From Sindora glabra (taxonomy: Eukaryota; Streptophyta; Magnoliopsida; Fabales; Fabaceae): a stretch of DNA of 64,000 nucleotides. This document shows positions 50,983 to 62,599 of this stretch, piece by piece. The notes beneath the pieces are model-generated. The model did not search any database. It saw only the letters and a list, made by a program, of their open reading frames with translations, and was not told the DNA's origin. Where the stretch lies: NCBI GenBank assembly GCA_020226215.1, contig CM035236.1:51397057-51461056 (forward strand), read 5' to 3'. The position numbers and the translations under genes were made by a program. Numbering within the stretch: position 1 is the stretch's first letter; each line of letters opens with the position of its first letter.

Positions 50983-51591
50983 ATTATATTATATTATCAC
51001 TAGGAAAGAGGATTCAAATCATAAAAAAAGTGATTTGAGATTGAAGTTTACATAAAATATCTTGAACTTATTCAGCAATGAGTTAATTGATTTAACAGTT
51101 AGTTAATAGTTGAATATTTTAATTGATTTGATCAATTAATAATATTAATTATTTATATAGAGATATTTAATAAAATTATTTATATATATAAAATGAGTAT
51201 AAGTATATTTTATAATTTTTTTTGATAATTTAGTATGACTTATAATTTATTTGAATATTTTTTACTTGAATAACATTTTATATTTTAAAATATTATTTAT
51301 AATATTAAATTTTCTTTTCAAAATAAGTCAAATATTTTTAAAATGTAAAAAAAAAAGTAATATTAAGATAATATTCCTTAACTTTTTTTATTCATATATT
51401 ACTAGTAAGCTACATATAACATTATTTTATAATTCAATAACTTTGATTAATTAACTTAAAAATAAAAATTGTAGTTATTTATATATTTATTTACATATAA
51501 AAATAAATAAATATGAAAACTATTATAATGTGTATACGAGAAAAGTTTTAAATGAAAGCACTTTTTCTTAATGCAATTTTTTGTGCTTACA

Positions 51592-52923
51592 TGTCACAAC
51601 TCGCCTCTAAGGTATATAATTGGTGTAGGAATTTATTATAGCTAACAACTTACCAACCTTCTCTATAATATATCTAATGTAATATTTCATATGCAAGTAG
51701 TTATGATTTCAAAAAGTGTGCAATTTTCAAAATTTGAATGCAAATGTATTGTTAAATCATTTCTCAAGATTATTTCAAATGTCCTAATACTTATCTTGGT
51801 ACCAAAGTTCTTAAACAGACTTACTTTTATCTTATCCGATAGTAGTTGGACATTTAGAGATGAAGACTCCTAAGAAAGACAAATAAAGAAAGGAAAAAAA
51901 ATGAGTTTCTTTGAGATTTAGTAAATGAATGTCAATCAACAAGAATTTATTAAATTAATTTGAATATTAATATTGGAATACAGTGAATGAAAGTTAGATT
52001 TTAAGAGAAAACTTTAGATTTATATCTAGGATAAATAATCATATTCCTATACTTTTGTCAAGGAAGGAAATGGAATTTGCAATAATTTAACTCATTTATT
52101 AGAAGATACAACACATACATGCATATTTTTTTATCTCAACTAAGATCTTTTTAAGTAATTACTACATCATGGGCATCCAAAAAGGTCAATGTTACTCTAA
52201 TTATAATTCATTAACAATTACACATAATAATCACATGCAATTTCTTATTCATAACACAAGCTTCATTAATAACAATACATTCATTAAACATCATCTACAC
52301 TTATTATTGACGTCAATTCATTCAAACATACACAATTATCTAGACCACAAACTCATCATATCATACACATAGTAATAATATAAAGAAAGCAAATAAACGT
52401 CCTTATGACTCCTAAGTCAATCTTATTCCTTCATAAATTGTTATTGAATTCGATGTTCACATATCATATCATTAAATACATGCCTTGTGAGTCCCAACGA
52501 ATGTAGACTTGCATCACATATCATATTATCCTCTTATTATTAGATACATACCCTATAAGTCTAAAGATTGTAGACATGCACCATATATCACAAATCATTA
52601 CCACAATAATTCATTTCCAAGAATAATAACTATACCAATTAACAAAATTACCATGCCTCCTTCATCATCAAATACATTGTAAGTCCAAAGACTGTAGACA
52701 TATATCACAGATTACAAATTATTATCATAATAATTCATTTCTAAGCATAATAATGATACCAATCAATAGAATTACCATGCCTACATTGCATGGCCTTAAA
52801 TGTTAACTTAATAACAATTATTTGATTCATATAAACATTACCAACATGCATTAAAAGAGGAATAATAACATTGTCATGCCCTCATTGCATGGCTAGAAGG
52901 GCTTACTTAATAATAATTCATAA

Positions 52924-53009
<86 letters not shown>

Positions 53010-54579
53010 GTAGCATGTATGACATCCTAATCAAATTGCCATATCAAATATAGTACTAATCAATGAATATAAAAAAAGTGTCATGTTTTTGTTTAACCTA
53101 TTGTCTAAGATTTTCTAAAAATTTTCTAAGTTTAGGACCCTTATATAGGGAGCTAATAGAATATGTATAATTTGGAAAGGAAAAATCTTGGTTTTTGTTA
53201 TTTTAGCATAGGTTAATTAAATCATGATTTTTAATGAATTTTTGAAAACTCTTATATGGCTCTTTAAAGAGATGGAAAATATTAAAATCTAGAAAATTCT
53301 TAGTTTGAACTAGGGCAAAAAATCTAGATTCTTATTCTTTAAAGTTTTTTTTTAATATTTTATTTGAATTTAAATAAAAGATATTTCATTACTTATATTT
53401 ATATCAATTAATCAGATGTTCATTTACTTAAGACCTAAATAGAAATAAGGAAATAGTGTAAGTCATCCAACTTTTATGGCTTTAAAAAGTAGTCTTGTCA
53501 CATAGTGAACAATGGTTAACCATTATAGGCCTAATGGTTTATTATTTTATTAGAAGAAAATTCACCAAGTTTCCAAACTAGTCGTAATGGTTGATTAGTT
53601 TCTTGGAATTTTGCAAAACTCCTTTGTGATTTTCACTATTCATTTATCATTAAAACCTTTCTAATGCTTTTATTTCTTATCTAATCCACACCAGTCATGA
53701 ATGGACATTCTATATAACCTATTCAAGCCATTCCCAACATCAAACATAATTAGACACCATAAATCATCACATTTCCACATGCATTCAAATGAAAATTTAA
53801 ACTTTAACTTAAACAAAAAAAAATCATCTTAATCTTATAAATAAGACTAAAATGTCCATTCATTTAGTATGGATGAGGATTTGGAAAGCTAGATTTATTG
53901 TCCTTTAACTCTAATTAATCAAAATACTAATGATTCCAAGTTAGGGTTCATCTTTTTTCCTTTTTTGGGTTTTATACCCAAATTTCTTCAAATCCTAAGA
54001 AAACCATAGGATATTTGGTTATTCAAAAGACTTTACCTTGATAGTGTGAAGGATTTAATGAAGAATTATTCCCTACTCACTTGATTGAAAAAGGATCTTA
54101 ATGCGGAAGGAGGAGAAGAAAAAAGGCATTGAGAAAGAGGAGTTTAGGGTTTTGAGAAAATGAGAAATAATGGTAATGAGGCCTAAAGTTTAGGCTAAAT
54201 AGGGATAGGAACATTTTTGTTCCTTTTTTACCTAAATCTTTCCTATACTTATATTTTCACTTCTAGTAATTTATAACCATAAATTTTTTTAATTCAAGAT
54301 TCTTTTTCTCAATTAGCCCCTTCAAGTTTTCATTTTTTTAAAACCTAACTCAAATAATTTATTTCTATTTACTCCAAGGTTCTATTTAAAACTCATTTAT
54401 CTATTTAATCCTTTTTCCTCAATATGTCATCCACATCTTTCCTATTGAAATGTATTTATTTCACTTTACCATAATAATTAGCTAATTAATTGCTCCCTTC
54501 ATAAGATAGAGTTCTTAAATTCTAAGGAAAATTTGATACATAATTAAATAATTAAAATTTCATTTTAGGGGGTGTAACA
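51592..54579 (-). mobile_element. solo chromovirus-type LTR with perfect 5-bp TSD
   Basis: The ends are TGTCACAACTCGCCTC (51592) and GGGGTGTAACA (to 54579). TTACA flanks it exactly at 51587-51591 and 54580-54584. On the minus strand it reads TGTTACACCCCCTAAAATG ... GAGGCGAGTTGTGACA, the standard form of Tekay/Del-type chromovirus LTRs. No internal region or second LTR is present, so it arose by LTR-LTR recombination. An 81-base (TA)n tract sits inside at 52926-53006. Short repeated ATGTAGACATGCATCACATATCA units occur at about 52500-52700. Length 2988 bp. Confidence 0.88.
52926..53006. repeat. (TA)n microsatellite, about 81 bases
   Basis: Uninterrupted AT dinucleotide run within the solo LTR; the longest such tract in the window. 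Confidence 0.97.
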
Positions 54580-54605
54580 TTACATATGTTTCATTTTGTA
54601 ATATA

Positions 54606-57406
54606 TAGGGGTGGAAGTTGAGCAATTAAGGGCCCTTTTCCGCTTACCCACCACTAACTAACCTTAACCATTCTATCATTTGAAACTGACTAATTGGTTA
54701 TGCCACCCAATTAAATAAACATTATTGGTTGAAAACTAGTTTGGGTAGTTTACAGTAGTTTAAAATTTGCAAATTAACCTTGTTCTACAATAAAATATGC
54801 AAAATAAATTCACAAACAAAATAATTAATTTTTTATGATAGAAGTTACATTCATGTATTAATAATTAAATTATCATTTAGAAAGCATATTAGTAGGAAGA
54901 GTTAGTATTATCTCTAAGTGGCCAAATAAGAATTAGATGCAATAATTACACATGATATAACTTTCCTAATCCAAAGTCACTTTTTATGACTCGTAATTTA
55001 GTTACTTGTTTTTAAAGTTATAATACAACTTTTATAGTAAAGTCACCTTTAGGACATAATTCAGTCATGTCAAGTGACATTTTTTCTTTTATATTGATGT
55101 TGTGATTTACCATTGTAATATGAATAATATTACTTATGAATTGATAAAGTACCCTTCTATGACACAATACCTTCTTTCCACAAAGTAACTAAACGAATCT
55201 CCAAGACCACCAAAATGGTACTAAATTACTAATAAATGGACATATGTTGCTTGGACCTATACTAAAAGCCATGCAATCTAAAATAAAAGCATCTGATTTT
55301 TATATTGTGACTATCCCATGCTAATTAAAGCATAAAATCACACTATTCCCCAAATATTCCTTTGTGCTTCTCTTTTTATTTAATTAGGTAGAAGGTAAGG
55401 TTTTAGGGTGCTTTTCTGTGGAGTAAGTTAGAAGACCCTCACTTGATCATCCAATAAGGGTTTCTTCTAAGCATCAAAGATGCAAATAGAATTTCTTATG
55501 TCTTAGGTAAAATCGATGGCCATTTGCTACATTCAATAATGAAGTATTACAACAACAAATGTATGATACAACTATTGTCAGAGTTGTGATAACTATGACT
55601 CCTTTTTGAGTTCTAATACCATACAATAAGTTCACATGCTAGTATATATAAGCGTAAGGAAAATCAAAACATGGTGACAATAAAAAGTTCTTATTTTTAG
55701 TGCATCAAGTATCTTTTAAACTGCACATTCAATCTATATTATGTTTTATAAACACAAACTCATGCACTACTTAGAACCAGAAAATAATAAACAAATTTAT
55801 ATTATCATTAGAGAAATCAAGAAAAAATGGTATATCAAGTTTCCTTTGTTATAAGTCATTTTACACCATAGCACTTCAAAGTTTGCTTAATTTAATCCTG
55901 GAGTTTACTATATTTAATGGATAAGATTGTTACCAGGCTTCCTAAATTCAAGTTTTTTTTCCCATGACTCAAACCAAAATTATACTTATAAATTCATATA
56001 TAATAATAGAAATCATAATTTTTACCTCTTTAAGATAAACTTGAGTATATTTTAATAGAATACTACCAAATGATTTAGGATATAAAATTAAGTGGAATAT
56101 GTGATGCAATACAAAATTCACTTGTAATAACTAATGAATCTTAAGAAAACAAGTTACTTACTATGAGGATCTTTGAGTTCATTCTTTATATCTTCAAGGA
56201 GACAAGCCAATCTAAACAAGTAAAGAAAAAACCAATTAGCAACAATATAGCATGCTTTTTCTTCTTCATGTCTTAAAATTAATGCATTTCTAATATATAT
56301 GGAAAATCTATCTTACAGAACAAACCCAAGAGCAAAAGATTTGTATACAATGAAGAATACCTTAGCACTTATAATCAAGTCTAATAGAATAAGATTACAA
56401 TAATACAAAACATAATGCAACCATAAAATCAATACAAAGGAATAGTTAGTTCCAAAACAAAAAGATAAACCATATAAATGCATTAACTTGGAGCGCTAAT
56501 AGAAACTTTATCATAAAAAATTAAGTAGATTCTCAAGTGGCAGGACTGGACATATAATGTTGATAAAGAAAGAAAACACCATATTTTGCAGCATAGATAT
56601 TTATTGACCATTCATTTAAATAAGGAAACCACATTGTCATATCATAATAGAACAAAATGGAACCCTTGCCTACTTAATTTAGCTGCATAAGTAAACATCA
56701 ATTTCAAGTTTTTAAAACATCTAAAATTTTCCAATTGTTACCCACACCCTACCAAAACATCCCCAGCACCATAACAACATAAATTTGCTACTAGGTTACT
56801 AGTAAAACCTCAATTAGATTAAAAAACCAACTTAAAAAACCTAAAAAATTCTGAATGAAAATCAAAAGAAAAAGATAATATAAGGACAAAAAATCTTATC
56901 GGATTTTTGAATCCTTTATAGCTTTACTTGATAATTGCTAGAGTGAACTTGAGTGACGAGTTGAATCGATGTTGATGAGTAAGAGATTTTGGGAGGCTTG
57001 AGTGGTAATATAGTTGAGTTGTAGGATTCTAATATTGGTGAGGTGGCCAGTGGTGACTATTGAAGGCGACCTTTCGGTACAAGGCTATGGGAATAGGAGG
57101 TTAGTCATTAATGAGCTCTGAAAAAGTGAAGTGAGTTTATTATACTACTAAACTAAAGTGTGAAACATAAGAGTTTCTTGATTTTGGCCTAATAATTCCA
57201 CCAAATGATATTATTTTGTTTTGTTTCGAGTCAAGTGTCAAGTAGGTGTGGTTAGGAATCATAGGCCTGTAACTGCTTGAATTACAAAAATGCCTTCACT
57301 TTCCCTACTTGTACACCCATTTTGCTTTAGAAACCTAACTTGACTTGCTCATTTTTAGGTTCAAGTAGTTGGTTAAGGTTAGTTCAACCCATTTATTTCA
57401 CCCTTA
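54606..57406. mobile_element. hAT-like non-autonomous element with perfect 8-bp TSD
   Basis: The left end TAGGGGTGGAAG and the reverse complement of the right end (TAAGGGTGAAAT) form short imperfect TIRs. A 15-base subterminal block AACTAACCTTAACCA (about 54655) is exactly inverted near the right end (about 57369-57385). GTAATATA flanks the element exactly at 54598-54605 and 57407-57414; an 8-bp TSD with this terminus fits hAT (Tip100-like). No transposase frame survives. A GC-richer patch (56940-57120) may be internal gene-derived sequence. Length 2801 bp. It lies 21 bases beyond the end of the solo LTR. Confidence 0.85.
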
Positions 57407-57414
57407 GTAATATA

Positions 57415-58136
57415 TATACATTTTTAGTGTGGTTATCCGATCTTGTTAAGAAAGGAATATTTGTGAGATAAATCATATGAGTAATGCAACCCATTATATT
57501 TGTTAAGCTAAAAAATTCATTAATTGTTAACATCATTATCATTATTATTATGCTAATAATATTATTATTTAATATTAAAAGGTTAAGCAAGTGTTGTTAT
57601 AGAAAATGAATAAATGATAAATGGTAAAAAAATAAATAATTTTTTTTATTAAATATCAATAAAAGTGTTTTTTCATGCATAAAATAGGAATATATTGTTT
57701 CAAAATGTAAGACTCCCTAACATTTTTAAATTAGCGAATTGAGGGCCAATATGCTAATTTAAAAAATTATTTATCAAACACTAAAATTGATAATTTTAAC
57801 CTAATTAATCAATTAAAACTATACAATAATTAATTAAAAGCTAACTAAGTCTGTATTTATCAAACACTCTCCTTATCAAGGGTTCCTTTAACCTTTGAGA
57901 TCACTTAACTGGTAATGTTTGTTGTATTCAATGAATTACATTTTAAGTTTAACGTCATTGTATAGGTGATTGTTACATTGGTGATTCTTAATCTATTATT
58001 TTGGGAGGTAAAAATTTTTTTAGAAAGCTAAATGATTTTTGTAAAAAAAATTTAAAAATAATATGATACTAGTACAAAATTTTAAAAGTTTTGGAGGGTG
58101 AAAACCCTCTGTAATCCCAATAAAATTTCACCATTA
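57415..58136. other. AT-rich DNA, partly duplicated
   Basis: No gene. The part 58000-58136 (AAATTTTAAAAGTTTTGGAGGG...CCCAATAAAATTTCACCATT) has a diverged second copy at about 58660-58790 beyond the small MITE. Confidence 0.4.
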
Positions 58137-58144
58137 ATCTATTG

Positions 58145-58620
58145 TAGGGATGATAATTTTTTATGATATAATAACTCAACATTATTATGAGATACTATAT
58201 GAGTATGAGTTGAGCTTAAATGGGCTTTTATGGTAAATGAGTCAACCCAAATAATATAAATAATAAATGAATTGAATTATAATTGACTTAAAATTAAATA
58301 GATTGAGTTATAATAATTAAATTATAAATAATTATATATAATAAAAAGATAAACTTTATGTTATAATAAAATAAAAATAAAACCTCAATATAGTATTGCA
58401 TTGATAATTAAAAAAATTTTATCGATAAATAATAAATAATTAAGTTTGATAAATAAATTTATAATATAATGGGTTAACTTATTTTAATATGTTTAATAAA
58501 TGAATTAATCTAGTATGATATTATTATTATTCAAATTAGGTTTGAATTACACTTATTTGAATTATTAACACTTTCTCACATGATATGATCTCGATACCTA
58601 AATATAAATTGCTATCATTA
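58145..58620. mobile_element. small hAT-like MITE
   Basis: The left end TAGGGATGATAATTTTTTAT and the reverse complement of the right end (TAATGATAGCAATTTATATT) are diverged TIRs of the plant TAGGGATGRCAATTT type. Flanking 8-mers ATCTATTG (58137-58144) and ATATATTG (58621-58628) match at 7 of 8. The interior is very AT-rich and includes the GAGTTGAGCTTAAATGGGCTT motif usual in this MITE group. No coding frame. Confidence 0.7.
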
Positions 58621-59366
58621 ATATATTGTTAATGTTATGAAGAGGTTTGGTGATTTGTAACAACTAAAATAAAATTTTATGAAAATATTTTAAAATTTTA
58701 TATAAAATAATATAATACTAATATATAATTTTAAAAATTTTGAAATATCGGGCTCTCTTTATATCAATAAAGCCCTACCATTGACTTGTATGATATGAAG
58801 AGATTTAATGGTTTATAACTGGTGAAATAAATTTTGAAACAAGCTAGTGACATTTGATGATTTAAAAAAAAGAACAATTTATCGTACTTTTAAAATTTTA
58901 ATTACCAAATAAAAAAAGAAAGGAAAATTTTTCTTTATAAACATAGTGATAATCTTTTTCTAGAAATTTCATTTTACAAGACCACAAAGGAGAAAAGAGA
59001 TGAACTTATACACATATATGGGTAGTATATGTATAGAATTCACATATTTCAATATATTTATGTCCTTTTAGAATAAATGATTTTTTCTTAATATATAGAA
59101 TTCCAATAGAATTCCTCCCTTGTAAGTATTTGTCACTCTAATAACTCTCAGTTAGCCTATATGAGATTCTAAGATCATCTCAACTCAAAATATTTATCTT
59201 ATTTCTAATATTATGAAATGGAATGGAATAGATTAAAGAAAATTTATTTGGTAAACATTATAAAATGAGAATGCCTATTTCTTAAGTAATTACCAATCCA
59301 TCAAATGATAGAGTTTCTTAGTTCATAACAAAAATGATGAAATGATCATTTTATCATCTATGGAAT

Positions 59367-59677
59367 TGTTATGAAAATAAAAATAGAACGACAAAGAAAT
59401 AGATGAAAAGAATAGAATAACACAAAGAAAGGATGAGATTCTTTTATTTAGGAATGTATCAAATTCTTTTACAACCTTCAGTATTTATAGACTTCCTAAA
59501 CATCAAGTGATAACTATCACAATTGGTAATGGTAATCATCTTTAATTGATAATTATTACTTATTAATAAATATTTATTGTTGGTTACAATAAGATATTTA
59601 GTAAATCTCAATTACAATAACTAATAAATAAATTAAAGATATTTTATGAACATCTATATAAATAAATATTTATAACA
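59367..59677 (-). mobile_element. copia 3' LTR (Oryco/Ivana-like)
   Basis: Read on the minus strand it begins TGTTATAAATATTTATTTAT and ends TTTTCATAACA, giving TGTTA...TAACA termini over 311 bp. A TATAAATA promoter core lies at about 59482-59489 (minus strand), and the U5 side holds AATAAAAGAATCTCATCC. The base next to the LTR on the internal side is the end of a polypurine tract, AAAGAGGAG (59678-59686, minus strand), which identifies this as the 3' LTR. The second LTR was not found. Confidence 0.8.
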
Positions 59678-59689
59678 CTCCTCTTTAGA

Positions 59690-60744
59690 TGTCCACTTTG
59701 TGAAGAATATGCCTTGTTAAAATCTCCACTAGAAACAATTCAATGGGAAAAAATCAAGTAAAGGGTAAAAGTATATTATTCTTTTAACAAATAATTTGCT
59801 TCATTAAAAAGTTTACTAGGAAAACCTAATGAGACAAAAACATGGTCAAGGAAAAATAATGTAGTATAAACTTAACTCACCTTGTTAAGAATATCATTAA
59901 AATTTTTTGAGTCAATGCCTTTAGTAAAAAGTTAATTAAAGACCACTTAAATAAATTTGTTGTCATAATCAATGATCATAATCCTTTTGTAAGCATAAGA
60001 AAGAACTATCTTTTTTGATGCATTATCCTTCCAATTAGACTTTACATATAGCATTACCTTCATATGATTTTGTTAAAGTTATTTGTTTAAAATTCAAGAA
60101 AATTGATTCTTCACTTTACATATATGTTGAAGAAACTACAATTATACTTTATCTTCCTACGAACTATGATAGCGATACATCGTTATAATTAGTAATATAA
60201 AATTAAACTTTATGTAGATCAAGTAGCTTACATCTACATAACTAAATAGTTATGATTCAAATTTTATATGAATAAAATAATTTCATATAATTATTCTACA
60301 AAGATACAAAAAATATATGTTTGATTTTGAACCAATATCTTCTAGTTGGAAATAAACTTTCTGAGAATTTGTATCAAGATATGTGTAATTAGTAAGATAC
60401 ATTAGTACTTCAATTGTATTAAGATATAGTACTTCAAGACTATGAAAATTTTCATTATTTTTAGGGTTCAAAGTGGATTCTTATTAGTAATAATTGAATA
60501 ATCATTGGAACACTCAATGGATGTATTTTATCCATGTAAAGGATATATTTTTCCATTTTGATTTATAAACAAATGATCTATCATTTTAATGTTTGATCTT
60601 TAAGTCAAGATAAAACTCAATTTTCAAAATCTTCATCTCAAACTCCTTCTTTCAAATGCTCTACCACATTTGAAAATTTTTTATAAGTTCTAATAATATT
60701 TAAATTATTAACATATACACCAATTCACATTTAAATAACAACAT

Positions 60745-60814
<70 letters not shown>

Positions 60815-61310
60815 CAAATATTCCCTAAGACGATTGGAATACATTTATCCAAAATTCATGTGAAGATCTTTGTAATTAAATTAAGTATATTTCTTAAATA
60901 TTCAAATTACATGCTTCAAGCATTTAAATTCTTTTGAGGATTATAATATCATTCTCAATTATCATGCTTGAAATAAAATATTATTAAATTCATCAAATGC
61001 ATATTAAGTTTTGATATATTGATAAAGAAATTGTATCTACCATGTAAAAATAAATCTTTCTCATAACTAATGACAATATTTACAAAAAGAAAAAAACCTT
61101 GTACTAATCACTATTTTTCATACTTTTTAAGTGATATGTTGTATATAAGAGTAAATGTTGTTAACAATTATTTCTCTTTTGATTTCATCTTTCTCATTGA
61201 AGACAAAATCAATTATGATTTCTTTATTTTTCATAAATTTCAAATACCTAAACCTTTTCTAGAAATTTGTTATTATGCCTCAAATCTTTCAAGAATATTT
61301 GATTCTTGAA
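59690..61310 (-). pseudogene. pol: decayed copia reverse transcriptase/RNase H region
   Basis: Minus-strand translation with many stops and shifts retains copia RT/RNase H landmarks. V-L-Y-L-N-T-I-E-V-L-M-Y-L-T-N at about 60410-60370 corresponds to the conserved Y-L-x-A-I-G-A-L-M-Y-L-A-N motif, followed by a D residue in place of R-P-D and an I-Y-F-L-Y-L-C-R segment in the usual K-H-I-x-R-Y-L-R position. L-F-T-K-G-like sequence near 59925 marks the end of RNase H. The element then runs through a leader-like tail into the polypurine tract. An inserted (TA)n tract at 60752-60810 and frame damage show it is inactive. The upstream limit is approximate. Confidence 0.75.
60752..60810. repeat. (TA)n microsatellite, about 59 bases
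   Basis: Uninterrupted AT run inside the decayed copia reverse transcriptase region. Confidence 0.96.
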
Positions 61311-62590
61311 TAAGATTATTTTATTAATTTTCTCATTCCTTATTTTGATAATATTTGTATTTGGAACTAATAGGATTATCATGCTTTAAGCATGTTTTAA
61401 AACTAATTTGAAAAGTAGATTATTGTACTAGGATATCAATATAAATAAAAGCATTTATAGCTGACATATAATATTTACTTATTCTCTTTTAGTCAATAAT
61501 ATATCTGATAATTTTCTATACTTTATAAATTAATCATCTTGTCGACTTCTAATTTGTATCATTTTGTGTGAAGATTAAGATGATTGTATATTATATTATT
61601 TTTATAATCACATATTTTTCTCCCTTTGATTTTAGGAATATAATTTCACATATATATTCTAAAATCACCTTTATTAAAAACAATAAAATATAATCAATTT
61701 TTAATATTTCTTTATTCAAATATTTTGATAATTATTCATTTAAAAATGACATTTAAAATGAAATATTTTCATATTCTTTATAAAAATTTTAGTAAATTAA
61801 TTTTTTTTTATACTTTTGCTATTAATTTTTTGTTGAATGCAATTATTTTACTATTTAATATAAATGGTTGGCTATAAATTATATATATGTTTGATTATAA
61901 AAAAGTTATAAATAAATTAAAAATTGATAATATTATCTTTCATATAAATATAACTTTAATTTTATATTTTTAAGGGTATTATAGTCCTCAATGCATTTAT
62001 CTTCCATTCTACTTTTACAATATTTGTTATACCAAACAAAATTATAAAATAGATTATCCATTTCATTTCTAACTACACTAAACATAATTTTATTGTATCA
62101 AACACAACATTAAGGTCTATGGTGTAATGTAAATTTTAAAATACATTGCAAACAAGGTGGCATGATATTGATAAGGTTATTAATAGTCTTGTGAAAGGAG
62201 GTTCAATTTTTTTTTATTGTGAATCATGTTGGAAAGATTATTAATTGATAATCCTATGAAAGGAGGTTCAAATTTCTATTTTATTGTGAATGTACCCAAA
62301 AAAGACTAGACATAAATTATAGGTTTGGTTTTTTCATAGATTAAAAAAAGTTATTTTCTCCCTAAAATTGAAGAAAAGGAAAGACATTCTGTCAACTTGT
62401 AAAAAGTATCTCTACTTCCACCAATTGATTGTCGACAATGTGTGGTTTGGTGCTTCATCTTCACATTTAGAATTAAGGCTTTATATAAATGAAAGAAGCA
62501 TTTATATGTATTGGCTTGATTGATTATTGATGCATTATAAGTTTTATGCATATGGTTGATGTTAAAAAAATAAGTTTAGAGTAATATGTA
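61310..62590. other. AT-rich DNA, possibly upstream copia remnant
   Basis: No protein landmark recognised. A 'CCAAACAAAATTATAAAATAGATTATCCATTTCATTTC' stretch (62033-62070) is partly complementary to 59210-59270 (GGAATGGAATAGATTAAAG...TTTGGTAAACATTATAAAATG). This suggests that an older inverted-repeat element was split by the copia insertion. A 65-base diverged tandem repeat (GAAAGGAGGTTCAA at about 62196 and 62259) is present. Confidence 0.35.
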
Positions 62591-62599
62591 GTAAAAATT

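Larger units (their letters stand above)
49073..51165. repeat. tandem duplication of a roughly 190-bp unit, expanded by two transposon insertions
   Basis: The unit starts AATTTAATTATAT...ATTATCACTAGGAAAGAGG. Copy 1 is 49073-49152 plus 50400-50515 (split by the element 49153-50390); copy 2 starts at about 50516 and continues 50992-51165 (split by the MITE 50532-50982). Shared later blocks include ATATCTTGRACTT, AATTGATTTARCAG, AGTTAATAG and TTTTAATTGATTT. Copy 2 lacks the first insertion and so preserves its empty site. Confidence 0.85.

Noticed and set aside
61070..61309. 79-codon plus-strand open frame
   Set aside because: It lies opposite decayed copia sequence and has no recognisable motif.
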